A stretch of DNA of 64,000 nt from positions 25,505 to 89,504 of the forward strand of contig JALVVR010000066.1 of NCBI GenBank assembly GCA_027023305.1, read 5' to 3'. This stretch comes from Campylobacterales bacterium (GTDB lineage: Bacteria > Campylobacterota > Campylobacteria > Campylobacterales > QNZT01). The position numbers were made by a program, and so were the translations under genes. A model generated the notes under the pieces. It was not told where the DNA came from. It saw only the letters and a program-made list of their open reading frames with translations, and ran no database searches. Shown here piece after piece: positions 9,571 to 17,362 of this stretch (position 1 is its first letter; every line of letters begins with the position of its first letter).

Positions 9571-11289
9571 ATGAAAAAAAGATTTTTATTATTGTTTGTT
9601 TTTATCTCTTTGTTATCAAGTAATTTATTTGCGATAACATCAAATCAGATGGGAATAATCATAAATTTAGCTGGGAAACAAAGAATGCTCACTCAAAAAA
9701 TGTCTAAAGAGGCACTTTTAATAAAAAACAATATAGATACAAAAACTAATATATCTTTACTAAAAAATGATTATGCTCTTTTTGATACGACACTAAAAGG
9801 GCTTCAAAATGGAGATAAAGAGTTAAAACTAGTAAAAGTAAATTCTCAAACGATTCAATCACAACTTAAAAAGGTAGAGCAATTATGGCAACCATTTTCT
9901 ACTAAAATCAAAAATGTTATAAATAAAACAGCAACTAATGATGACTACTTATATATAACAAATAATAATATAGAGCTTTTAAAAAACATGCATAAGGCTG
10001 TTTTACTATTTGTAGATGAAAGTAAGAAAGTCTCTAAAATAAAGAGTAATCTAGCACAAGATATAAATATAGCAGGAAGACAAAGAATGCTTACTCAAAA
10101 GTTAGCAAAAGATATGATGCAAATAGTTTCCAACTTAAACTCAGAAAATGCAAAAAAAGATTTGATAGAAACAAAAAAACTTTTTACTGACTCTTTAAAC
10201 TCACTTTTAAGTAAAAAAACACTACCTAAAATAAAAGGACAACTTCTAGTAGTAAAAAAACTATGGAGTAAAGTTAACCCTTATTTAAAACCAAAATATG
10301 CAAAAAAACAAAAAGTATATACTATTACTAAAGTATTAGATAAAACAAAAGTAGAAATGAACAAAGCTGTAAACTTATATCAAAATTCTGCAAAAAGACA
10401 AATACTCGCTAAATCTTTATCAAATTTAGTAAATCAACTCATGATGAGAAAAAATCTTAAAGGACTTATCTTAAATCTTTCAGGAAGACAAAGAATGCTT
10501 ACTCAAAGGATTAGTAAAGATTCACTTTTAATAGCTACTAATATAGATAAAGAGAATGCTCAAAAAGATATACTTTTTGCATCAAATCTATACAACAAAA
10601 CTTTAAATGGTTTTATAAATGGAGATAAAAGCTTAAAATTAGTTCCAACTAAAGACTCAAAAATAAAGTTATTTTTAAAAGAAGTAAAGCAAAACTGGGA
10701 TGCTTTCTATAAAAATGTACAAAACTTCGCTAAAACAAGGGATAAAAACTCTTTAAAATATATAATAGCAAATAACGAAAACATGTTAAAACTATCTAAC
10801 CAATTAGTACAAATGTATAAACACTCTGCAACAAGCTCAAAAATTTCAAAAGAGATGGCAGAAAAAATAGATCTCTCAGGAAGACAAAGAATGCTCTCTC
10901 AAAAAATACTTAAAGAAAAACTTTTATCACTGTTTAACATTAATAAAACATCAAATGATAAAAAACTTCAAAAAGATATGTATGATTTTGACATAGTATT
11001 ACACGATCTCATAAAAGGTTCGAAGCAAAGAAATTGGTCTCCTGAAGCAATAACTCACATTTTAACTCAACTAAAATTAGTAGAGTCAATTTGGCAAAAG
11101 TTTAAACCAATCATAGAAAAAGAAAAACTTTCAAGAGCCGATTTAGCATCCATAAATAAGTTGGATATGAAACTACTATTTGAAATGAACAAAGCTGTTA
11201 AAATGTATGAAGAGGCATTAGATATATATAAAGATAAATTGAACCCTCTGAAAAATAACCCACTCCAAACCAAAAAGATGCTAAAATAA
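9571..11289 (+). CDS. Exported protein with four PilJ/NarX-type sensor boxes; 3' end altered by an IS insertion
   Basis: The 572-residue product has a clear signal peptide (KKRFLLLFVFISLLSSNLFA, residues 2-21) and no other membrane segment. A box of the form [AS]G[KR]QRMLTQ[KR] occurs four times, near residues 34, 169, 304 and 436, at a spacing of about 133 residues. This box resembles the P-box of the periplasmic nitrate sensor NarX and the type IV pili methyl-accepting chemotaxis transducer N-terminal domain. Each repeat unit is helical, with a conserved LxxVxxLWxxF-like motif. Ligand and role are unknown. The last 16 codons lie inside the IS5 element that begins at 11241, so the natural C-terminus has been replaced. 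Confidence 0.75.
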   Translation: MKKRFLLLFVFISLLSSNLFAITSNQMGIIINLAGKQRMLTQKMSKEALLIKNNIDTKTNISLLKNDYALFDTTLKGLQNGDKELKLVKVNSQTIQSQLKKVEQLWQPFSTKIKNVINKTATNDDYLYITNNNIELLKNMHKAVLLFVDESKKVSKIKSNLAQDINIAGRQRMLTQKLAKDMMQIVSNLNSENAKKDLIETKKLFTDSLNSLLSKKTLPKIKGQLLVVKKLWSKVNPYLKPKYAKKQKVYTITKVLDKTKVEMNKAVNLYQNSAKRQILAKSLSNLVNQLMMRKNLKGLILNLSGRQRMLTQRISKDSLLIATNIDKENAQKDILFASNLYNKTLNGFINGDKSLKLVPTKDSKIKLFLKEVKQNWDAFYKNVQNFAKTRDKNSLKYIIANNENMLKLSNQLVQMYKHSATSSKISKEMAEKIDLSGRQRMLSQKILKEKLLSLFNINKTSNDKKLQKDMYDFDIVLHDLIKGSKQRNWSPEAITHILTQLKLVESIWQKFKPIIEKEKLSRADLASINKLDMKLLFEMNKAVKMYEEALDIYKDKLNPLKNNPLQTKKMLK

Positions 11290-12458
11290 AAGAAAACAAA
11301 AAGAGAGAAAAGAAAGATGGAAACACCAACATTTTTTGATTATGCAATACAGATAAAGGTGGAAAAAGAACAACAAAGTTTCTAGATGAGATGAAAAAGC
11401 ATATACCCTATAAAGAGTTAGAAGAGTTGTTAGTAAAAAAAGGAGCATATAAACCAAAAGTACCAGGTAAAAGAGGAAGAACACCATATCCAAGTAAAGT
11501 GTTGTTAGGAAGTCTATTTTTACAAGCTTGGTATGGACTAAGTGACCCCATGACAGAAGAGATGATACATGATAGACTATCATTTAGAAAGTTTCTAGAT
11601 ATAAAAGCAGATGATGATATACCAGATGAAACAACAATATGTAACTTTAGAAATGTACTAATGAACAATATGCTATTTGATAAAATATTTGCCATAATAA
11701 AAGAGACAATGATAAAAAACAAACTTATTCTAAAAGAAAGTACATTAGTAGATGCAACACTTATACACAGTAGTGAACCAACCAAAAAAAGAGATAGTAA
11801 AGGAAAAGTAGTATTAAATAAAGCAGCAGATGAAGATGCAACATATACCTCAAAAAGAGGAAGAAAACATCATGGCTTTAAAATGCATATAGCAAGTGAT
11901 ACAAATGGGATTATAAAAGAGGTAATAACCACAACAGCAAAAGAGTCAGATATAAAACAACTAGATAACTTAACAGAAGATGAAAAAAGCTTTGTGTTTA
12001 CAGATAGTGGATATATGTCAAAAAAAAATAAAAAAGCCTTTAGAGATAAAGGAGTATTTGGTGGTATAATAGAAAGAAGAGTAAGAGGACAAAATAAACT
12101 AAGAACTAAACAACAAGATCACAATAAAAAGTTTTCTAAAGTAAGAGCAGTAGTAGAACTACCATTTGCATTTATAAAAAAACTTATGAACTATACCCAA
12201 ACAAGATTTTTAGGATTAGAGAAAAATGACCAATATCATCTACTCTTAGCCCCTGCCTATAATCTAAAAAGAGTACCAAGTTTACAAAGAAAGTTGGAAA
12301 CCTCATGATAACTAGAGAAAAAGTTAGAAAAAAGGTTGTAAAAAGGCTTTGTATTGGCTAAATTAAGGGGTTTTATTGATTGCATTAAGAAAATATTAAG
12401 TTTATTAGACAGCTAAGTGGAAGAGATTTTTAGGGGGGGGTTGTTTTTCAGAGGGTTC
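11241..12458 (+). mobile_element. IS5-family insertion sequence, 1218 bp
   Basis: The ends form an inverted repeat: GAACCCTCTGAAAAATAACCC at the left (11241-11261) and the complement of GAACCCTCTGAAAAACAACCC at the right (12438-12458), with one mismatch in 21. AATT flanks both ends (11237-11240 and 12459-12462) and is the likely target duplication, although being palindromic it could also be part of the repeat. The element holds one IS5-group transposase gene. A run of eight G lies just inside the right end (12433-12440). Confidence 0.9.
11391..12308 (+). CDS. IS5-family transposase, N-terminus probably lost to a frameshift
   Basis: The 305-residue product has the IS5 group layout: RRTPYP-like KRGRTPYPSKVLLGSL, WYGLSDPMTEEM, then the DDE triad in VDATLIHS, FTDSGYM and VRAVVELPFAFIKK. 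IS5 transposases usually carry about 25 more N-terminal residues. Those residues can be read from an ATG at 11317 (METPTFFDYAIQ), but in another frame that ends at TAG 11383. The frame that enters this ORF reads DKGGKRTTKFLDEMKK. A one-base loss near 11352, for example CAGGATAAA to CAGATAAA, would explain the break. Programmed frameshifting is the alternative. Confidence 0.9.
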   Translation: MKKHIPYKELEELLVKKGAYKPKVPGKRGRTPYPSKVLLGSLFLQAWYGLSDPMTEEMIHDRLSFRKFLDIKADDDIPDETTICNFRNVLMNNMLFDKIFAIIKETMIKNKLILKESTLVDATLIHSSEPTKKRDSKGKVVLNKAADEDATYTSKRGRKHHGFKMHIASDTNGIIKEVITTTAKESDIKQLDNLTEDEKSFVFTDSGYMSKKNKKAFRDKGVFGGIIERRVRGQNKLRTKQQDHNKKFSKVRAVVELPFAFIKKLMNYTQTRFLGLEKNDQYHLLLAPAYNLKRVPSLQRKLETS

Positions 12459-12482
12459 AATTGAAAAAAAATAACATTAGAT

Positions 12483-12509
12483 TTAGATAGAGGTTTTAAC
12501 TCTATCTAA
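12483..12509 (+). terminator. Hairpin that probably ended the four-box gene before the IS insertion
   Basis: TTAGATAGAG and CTCTATCTAA form a perfect 10-bp stem around a 7-base loop. The tail after it is A/T-rich but not a clean T run. If the IS and one copy of AATT are removed, the four-box gene reads on to a TAG at 12488-12490 inside this hairpin, so the stop codon and the hairpin belonged together. Confidence 0.55.
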
Positions 12510-12554
12510 TGATTATTTATTATAATATATTTAAATAACACTAGAAGGTACTTT

Positions 12555-12953
12555 ATGTCATCAGAGTTTTTCCCACTCACTACACTTAAAAACTTAATCT
12601 CCCATCATATCGCTATACTTGAAAGATATGACCTTCAAAGTGAAAAAGAGTTTTCACTGCTTTACTTTGAGTTTGGGGAGTATAAAGAAGATTTAGAGAT
12701 AAAAAAAACTATCCAAACTGTCTTTAGGAATTGCGATATTATTTTTGAATATGATGGCGATTATATAATCCTACTACCAAAAAGCTCATGGCAATACTCA
12801 TTTGACATACTAAAAGAGCTTAGAGAGTTTTTAAACAAAGATGTTAAAGATACTATTGTTACTTATCCAGAAGATGGAACTAGTTCTGAAAAGATATTGG
12901 ATTCACTTAAAAAAATCGTGAAAGAAAATCACGATATAACTTTGGAGTTTTAG
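12555..12953 (+). CDS. Small protein resembling a degenerate GGDEF domain
   Basis: The 132-residue protein is not assigned to a named family with certainty. The arrangement FEYDGDYIILLPKSSW followed by a helix and then DTIVTYPEDGTSSEKILDSLKK matches the second half of GGDEF diguanylate cyclase domains, where GGDEF is followed by ILLP and later by a VAxYPxDG segment. Here the signature is YDGDY, so cyclase activity is unlikely. The first 40 residues are extra. It is a single gene ended by a hairpin shared with rpsR. The fold assignment is inference from motif order. Confidence 0.5.
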   Translation: MSSEFFPLTTLKNLISHHIAILERYDLQSEKEFSLLYFEFGEYKEDLEIKKTIQTVFRNCDIIFEYDGDYIILLPKSSWQYSFDILKELREFLNKDVKDTIVTYPEDGTSSEKILDSLKKIVKENHDITLEF

Positions 12954-12976
12954 CCCAAATTTCCTTGGGCTAAAAC
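12947..12976. terminator. Bidirectional terminator between the GGDEF-like gene and rpsR
   Basis: GTTTTAGCCCAA and TTGGGCTAAAAC form a perfect 12-bp stem around a 6-base loop. The stop codon of the upstream gene (12951-12953) is inside the left arm. T-rich and A-rich flanks suit termination in both directions for these convergent genes. Confidence 0.85.
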
Positions 12977-12980
12977 TTAT

Positions 12981-13244
12981 CTATCTAAAATCAGCGAATG
13001 GATTGTCGATTATTTTCTTTCTATCTGCTACATATGGGATGATAGCAGCTGCTCTCGCTCTTTTTATAGCATTTTCTACCATAACTTGGTGTTTTTTACA
13101 GTTACCAGTTAATCTTCTTGGCATAATTTTATATCTCTCTGATAGAGAAAATTTAAATTTTGCTGGATTTTTATAATCTAAAAAATCTACTTTTTGCTCA
13201 CAATATTTACAATATTTTTTTGAATATTTTCTTCTTTCTGCCAC
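12981..13244 (-). CDS. rpsR: 30S ribosomal protein S18
   Basis: The 87-residue protein has the S18 core [35 protein letters not shown]. The N-terminus keeps YCKYC and the later GNCKKH, that is, the cysteine-containing zinc-type form of S18. It is the last gene of the rpsF-ssb-rpsR operon. Confidence 0.98.
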   Translation of the reverse strand: MAERRKYSKKYCKYCEQKVDFLDYKNPAKFKFSLSERYKIMPRRLTGNCKKHQVMVENAIKRARAAAIIPYVADRKKIIDNPFADFR

Positions 13245-13263
13245 TTTTTATCCTTTTATTTTT

Positions 13264-13758
13264 CTAAAATGGTATTTCATCATCATCTACATCAATCTCT
13301 GGTATAGATGGTGCTGTATTCCCTGGTTTAGGTTGAGCAGGTGGATTTGAGTAACTCTGATTTTGAGGTTGACTATAGCTGTTTTGAACTCTCTCTTGTT
13401 TTTGATAACCACTATTTTGTTGTTGATTATCTCCTCTACTATCTAGCATCTGCATATTATCTACAGTTACACTATGTTTACTTCTTTTAGCTCCACTTTG
13501 ATCTTCCCAACTATCTAACCTTAGTCTTCCTTCAACTAAAACTTTAGAACCTTTTTTAAGATACTGATTTGCTATCTCTGCAGTTCTTCCAAAAAAAGTT
13601 ATATCTATAAACATAACCTCTTGTTTTTGTTCACCATCACTACCTTTAAACTTTCTGTTTGTAGCAATACCAGTATTTCCAACTGCAGTACCACTTTGTA
13701 GATATCTAAGTTCTAAATCTCTTGTTAAGTTTCCTACTAAGATTACTTTGTTATACAT
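13264..13758 (-). CDS. ssb: Single-stranded DNA-binding protein
   Basis: The 164-residue protein has an N-terminal OB fold (MYNKVILVGNLTRDLELRYL, then FIDITFFGRTAEIANQYLKKG), a Gln/Asn/Pro-rich linker (residues about 112-150) and the acidic tip DDDEIPF that recruits repair and replication proteins. It lies between rpsF and rpsR, the common bacterial arrangement. Confidence 0.98.
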   Translation of the reverse strand: MYNKVILVGNLTRDLELRYLQSGTAVGNTGIATNRKFKGSDGEQKQEVMFIDITFFGRTAEIANQYLKKGSKVLVEGRLRLDSWEDQSGAKRSKHSVTVDNMQMLDSRGDNQQQNSGYQKQERVQNSYSQPQNQSYSNPPAQPKPGNTAPSIPEIDVDDDEIPF

Positions 13759-13770
13759 TTTATGCCTTTA

Positions 13771-14151
13771 TTATGCTTTTGCTTCTTCTTTGTCTTCAGC
13801 TTTTGGCTCTTCTTTTTTAGCTTGGTTTGCTTTTGACATCTTTTCCCAACTAACCAACTCTTTTTTACTTTCAAATTTAAGATTTAAAAATCTTATAACT
13901 TCTTCAGTGTATCTTAGGTTTCTAAGTATTTCATCTATAACTGATGGACTTGCTGTAAAGTAAACTACATAGTAGTGACCTCTTTCAAACTTCTCAATTT
14001 GATATGCTAATTTTCTAACACCCATATCATTTACAGATGCTACTTCACATCCATTTTTTTCTAAAATTGACATAACTTGATCAAATTTAGCTTTGTTCTC
14101 CTCTTCAGTAAGAGTAGGCTTAAGTACGAAAAGTAATTCGTAATGCTTCAT
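13771..14151 (-). CDS. rpsF: 30S ribosomal protein S6
   Basis: The 126-residue protein begins [18 protein letters not shown] and contains [22 protein letters not shown], both diagnostic of S6. The C-terminal tail is rich in E, K and A. It heads the rpsF-ssb-rpsR operon and is preceded by an 80-base structured leader and a likely promoter. In many bacteria the S6:S18 complex binds such a leader, so feedback control is plausible here. Confidence 0.97.
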   Translation of the reverse strand: MKHYELLFVLKPTLTEEENKAKFDQVMSILEKNGCEVASVNDMGVRKLAYQIEKFERGHYYVVYFTASPSVIDEILRNLRYTEEVIRFLNLKFESKKELVSWEKMSKANQAKKEEPKAEDKEEAKA

Positions 14152-14236
14152 GTTTTCTCCTTGTGGTTTTCAAGCTCTTTTTTTGTGTTAAGAGCAAGGT
14201 TTTATTTAGTCCCTTCAGACTAAGGAGGCGATTTTA
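14152..14236 (-). promoter_or_regulatory. rpsF promoter and structured leader
   Basis: On the minus strand, ATAGTAAAATCGCC (TAAAAT at 14231-14236) is a likely minus-10 with a GC-rich discriminator. The following leader contains two short hairpins: TTAGTC/GACTAA-type pairing around 14205-14221, and GCTCTT/AAGAGC at 14173-14195. CTCCTT near the transcript start is fully complementary to AAGGAG at the ribosome-binding site, and ACCTTG can also pair with CAAGG there. This suggests alternate pairings that hide or free the site. Whether S6:S18 binds it is unknown. Confidence 0.45.
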
Positions 14237-15217
14237 CTATAAATAACTTTGAAGTTTTATTAAAGTCGCATATAAATAACTGTTTTTTTCTATATTTTTT
14301 TCATTTTTTATAGCATATTCACTCAAAAGTAACTCTTTTAACATATTTTCATAACTTTTTACAGAAAACTTAATACTTAAACCTGCTCTTTGCTTTGCTA
14401 AAAATAGAGGAAGATTAAATCCAAGTATCTCTTTTGTGTTAAAATCCCCATAAGCTTTTATATACAGATGAAAAGACAAAAGCATAGAGATGTAGTTTAT
14501 TATCGCATTTATTATCTTTATCTCATCACTTCCACTCTCAAGTAAAACAGATATATCATCATATATATCCTTTTTTTGTAAAAGCTTAATAACAAAATCA
14601 TCTATAACAACTTCACCCATCCCATATATTTCTCTATTTATATCTTCAGCTGTTACTTTTTTGTTTAGTAATGAAAGTTTTTCTAAATCATTAGAGCAAA
14701 GAGTTAAGTTTTCATTCTCTTTTGATATAAGCTCTCTTAAGGCATAAGAGTCTATATCAACTCCTAACTCCCTCGCTCTGTTTTGTAAAACTCCTACCAT
14801 CTCTCCAAAGTTTGGCTTAAAAAATCTTACAAAATCCCCACCCTTTTTCTTTGTAAAAGATTTAGCTATATCACTAGCCTTACTATCATCTCCTACATAT
14901 TCAAAATAAAAATAACTAGTATCATTTTTTACACAAAGTTTTACTAAGCTATCTAACTCTTTTTTGGGGATTTTTTTATCACTTTTTATATATAAAAAAT
15001 TTATATCCCCAAACAAAGATTGTTGAGAAATAAACTCTTTTGCTACTCTAAAATCATACTCATCAAAGTAAAATGACAAAATGTTTTCTTTTGAAGATAC
15101 TATAAGAGAACTCATCTTTTTTAAGTAAAAATTAGAGTAAAACTCTTCTCCATATAACAAAAATGTTTTTGGTAGTTTGTTTTGATTTATTAAGTTATCA
15201 AGCTCTTTTTTATACAA
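14237..15217 (-). CDS. holA: DNA polymerase III subunit delta
   Basis: HolA is the clamp-opening subunit of the clamp loader. The 326-residue protein shows the delta pattern: FLLYGEEFYSNFYLKKMSSL near the N-terminus in place of a P-loop, then ALRELISKENENLTLCSNDLEKLSLL in the middle (about residues 164-189), and a helical C-terminal collar. Conservation is low in this family, but the length, the order of segments and the position beside rpsF agree. It overlaps the preceding small gene by 8 bases. Confidence 0.9.
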   Translation of the reverse strand: MYKKELDNLINQNKLPKTFLLYGEEFYSNFYLKKMSSLIVSSKENILSFYFDEYDFRVAKEFISQQSLFGDINFLYIKSDKKIPKKELDSLVKLCVKNDTSYFYFEYVGDDSKASDIAKSFTKKKGGDFVRFFKPNFGEMVGVLQNRARELGVDIDSYALRELISKENENLTLCSNDLEKLSLLNKKVTAEDINREIYGMGEVVIDDFVIKLLQKKDIYDDISVLLESGSDEIKIINAIINYISMLLSFHLYIKAYGDFNTKEILGFNLPLFLAKQRAGLSIKFSVKSYENMLKELLLSEYAIKNEKNIEKNSYLYATLIKLQSYL

Positions 15218-15446
15218 GCTTATTTAACCTCTTATTTACATTCTCATATAAAAATTCTAAAAACTCAATTGTCAAGTTTAACTTATCTTCACTATTTTCA
15301 AGTCCTTCACTTTTTAAGCCTATAAAAAGTACTTCACTTCTGCTTTTGATAAACTCTAAGAACTCTTTTTCATCACTAACATTATTTTTTTTAGAGACTC
15401 TTTGCATTTGCTCTATTGTCTCTTGGACTAGTTCTTCTATTTCCAT
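15210..15446 (-). CDS. Small acidic helical protein, CiaD-like C-terminal domain
   Basis: The 78-residue product is acidic and predicted all-helical. From memory, the stretch EFLEFIKSRSEVLFIGLK and LNLTIEFLEFLYENVNKRL resembles the C-terminal domain of the Campylobacter protein CiaD, whose family is restricted to this phylum. The long N-terminal part of CiaD is absent here. The gene overlaps both neighbours (holA and the 66-residue gene), so it is translated with them. Function in non-pathogens is unknown. Confidence 0.55.
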   Translation of the reverse strand: MEIEELVQETIEQMQRVSKKNNVSDEKEFLEFIKSRSEVLFIGLKSEGLENSEDKLNLTIEFLEFLYENVNKRLNKLV

Positions 15447-15637
15447 TTAAAAAGCCACCTTTTTAGTTTTTCATAATCAGAGCTTTTTTTCATTCTTACA
15501 AAATACTCTAAAACTTTTAGATTTACATCTTCATATTTTTTTAAAGACTCACTATCACCTAACTCTTTAAAAATTTTAACTGCATCTAAAAAATAGCCTT
15601 GTTTTTCTAAAAGTTTTGCTTCGGTAATAGTGGACAT
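15437..15637 (-). CDS. Small hypothetical protein, TPR-like helix pair
   Basis: The 66-residue product reads EAKLLEKQGYFLDAVKIFKEL at its start, which has the spacing of a single tetratricopeptide helix pair, and ends with a basic KRWLFKWK tail. It begins 1 base after leuB and overlaps the CiaD-like gene by 10 bases. I know no function for it. Its strict placement between leuB and holA suggests it is a real expressed gene. Confidence 0.6.
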   Translation of the reverse strand: MSTITEAKLLEKQGYFLDAVKIFKELGDSESLKKYEDVNLKVLEYFVRMKKSSDYEKLKRWLFKWK

Positions 15638-15638
15638 T

Positions 15639-16709
15639 TTATAGTTTACTTACTTTATCAGCTATGATACTTCCAGCCTCTTGAGTTGAACAAACTTCAC
15701 TAGCACCAAAAGATGCTAAATCTTTAGTTCTATATCCCTCTTTCAAAAACTCTACTATTGCACTGTCTATTTTATCAGCTGCTTTAACTTCTCCAAAAGC
15801 AAATCTAAGCATCATAGATGCACTAGAAATTGTAGCTATAGGATTTGCAATACCCTGCCCTGCTATATCTGGAGCTGAACCATGAATAGGCTCATAAAGT
15901 CCAACCTTTCCACCAACTGATGAACTAGGTAAAAGTCCAATAGAACCACTTATCTGACTTGCTTCATCACTTAGAATATCTCCAAAAATATTTCCAGTTA
16001 ATATCACATCAAACTGCTTAGGATCTCTAACTAATTGCATCGCTGCATTATCAACATACATATGAGATAAACTAACATCAGGGTAATCTTTTGCAACCTC
16101 TTCTACTGTCTCTCTCCAAAGTTGACTAACTTCTAAAACATTTGCCTTATCAACTGAGCATACTTTTTTACCTCTAAGCTCTGCTGCTTCAAAAGCCATC
16201 TTAGCTATCCTTACTATCTCATCTTTTGTATATACCATGGTATTGTAAGCTCTAGTTTCCTCTTTTTCTCTTGGCTGTCCAAAGTAAATCCCACCAGTAA
16301 GCTCTCTAACAACAAGTAAATCAACACCTTTTACGATAGATGTTTTTAAGCTACTAGCATCTACAAGTTCATCAAAAACTTTTACAGGTCTAAAGTTTGC
16401 AAAAAGCTCTAAAGTACTTCTTAGTCTCAAAAGTCCACTCTCTGGTCTTTTATCTCGAGGTAGATTGTCCCATTTTTCCCCACCTATTGCTCCAAAAAGA
16501 ATTGCATCTGAGTTTAAACAAACTTCAATAGTCTCTTTTGGAAGAGGATCACCATGCACATCATAAGCACACCCTCCCATCAAAACCTCTTCATATTTTA
16601 GCTCAAACTCTGAGTTTATACTAACTGCATCTAAAACTTTGATAGCTTCATCAACTATCTCACTTCCTATTCCATCACCTTTTATAACTGCTACTTTATA
16701 AGTTTTCAT
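15639..16709 (-). CDS. leuB: 3-isopropylmalate dehydrogenase
   Basis: LeuB oxidatively decarboxylates 3-isopropylmalate in leucine synthesis. The 356-residue protein has [16 protein letters not shown] at the start, [32 protein letters not shown] and the metal/substrate region [32 protein letters not shown], followed by [18 protein letters not shown] for NAD binding. It overlaps leuD by 4 bases. Confidence 0.98.
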   Translation of the reverse strand: MKTYKVAVIKGDGIGSEIVDEAIKVLDAVSINSEFELKYEEVLMGGCAYDVHGDPLPKETIEVCLNSDAILFGAIGGEKWDNLPRDKRPESGLLRLRSTLELFANFRPVKVFDELVDASSLKTSIVKGVDLLVVRELTGGIYFGQPREKEETRAYNTMVYTKDEIVRIAKMAFEAAELRGKKVCSVDKANVLEVSQLWRETVEEVAKDYPDVSLSHMYVDNAAMQLVRDPKQFDVILTGNIFGDILSDEASQISGSIGLLPSSSVGGKVGLYEPIHGSAPDIAGQGIANPIATISSASMMLRFAFGEVKAADKIDSAIVEFLKEGYRTKDLASFGASEVCSTQEAGSIIADKVSKL

Positions 16710-17200
16710 TTTGAGATTTCCTTTTTAGCATGATTTATAAGTCCACCAGTTTGTATAAGTTCTTGCATAAAAGGAGGTATCGGGGTAAAATCATATTTTT
16801 TATTTTTTGTTGTATTTTCTATCTTTCCAGCATCCAAATAGATTTTTATTTTATCACCTTCACTTATCTCATCAGCTTCAGATAATTCAAATATAGGAAG
16901 TCCCATATTAAAAGCATTTCTATAAAAAATACGAGCAAAACTTTTTGCAACTACTGCACTCACTCCAGCTGCTTTTAAAGCGATAGGTGCATGCTCTCTT
17001 GAAGATCCACATCCAAAGTTTTCACCAGCTACGATAACATCACCCTCTTTTAGCTTACTAACAAACTCTGGATCTGCATCCTCCATAGCATGTTTTGCAA
17101 GTTCACTAGGTTCTGAAGTATTTAAATATCTCGCAGCTATTATTAAATCTGTGTCTATATTGTCGCCAAATTCCCAAACGTTTCCCTCTATTACACTCAT
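16706..17200 (-). CDS. leuD: 3-isopropylmalate dehydratase small subunit
   Basis: LeuD forms the swivelling domain of isopropylmalate isomerase with LeuC, which is not in the window. The 164-residue protein has the family motifs [39 protein letters not shown] and [16 protein letters not shown]. The stand-alone small subunit of about 165 residues is the archaeal-type length common in Campylobacterota. Confidence 0.97.
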   Translation of the reverse strand: MSVIEGNVWEFGDNIDTDLIIAARYLNTSEPSELAKHAMEDADPEFVSKLKEGDVIVAGENFGCGSSREHAPIALKAAGVSAVVAKSFARIFYRNAFNMGLPIFELSEADEISEGDKIKIYLDAGKIENTTKNKKYDFTPIPPFMQELIQTGGLINHAKKEISK

Positions 17201-17246
17201 GTATAAAGTTCCTTACTTTAATTTTTGGACATTTTAGCTAAAAATC

Positions 17247-17354
17247 TTAAAAAGTCCCCCTCTTAACTTTTTCTATTTCTTCAAATCCCATAACTTCAAA
17301 TATCAAAGGAGTAAGAGTTATCATAAAAAGCAAAAATAAAAATATCATTTGCAT
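17247..17354 (-). CDS. Candidate 35-residue single-span membrane peptide
   Basis: Directly after flgG (8 bases) a short frame starts at ATG 17354 and stops at 17247. It encodes a hydrophobic N-terminal helix (QMIFLFLLFMITLTPLIF) followed by a charged tail ending EKVKRGTF. AAAGGTAGG precedes the ATG by about 8 bases. Length alone is weak evidence, and no homologue is known to me, but the ribosome-binding site and membrane-peptide composition make it plausible. Confidence 0.35.
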   Translation of the reverse strand: MQMIFLFLLFMITLTPLIFEVMGFEEIEKVKRGTF

Positions 17355-17362
17355 CACTTTAC

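Noticed and set aside
12433..12440. Run of eight G as a phase-variation tract
   Set aside because: It lies in the non-coding right end of the IS5 element, not in a gene or clear promoter, so contingency switching is not supported.
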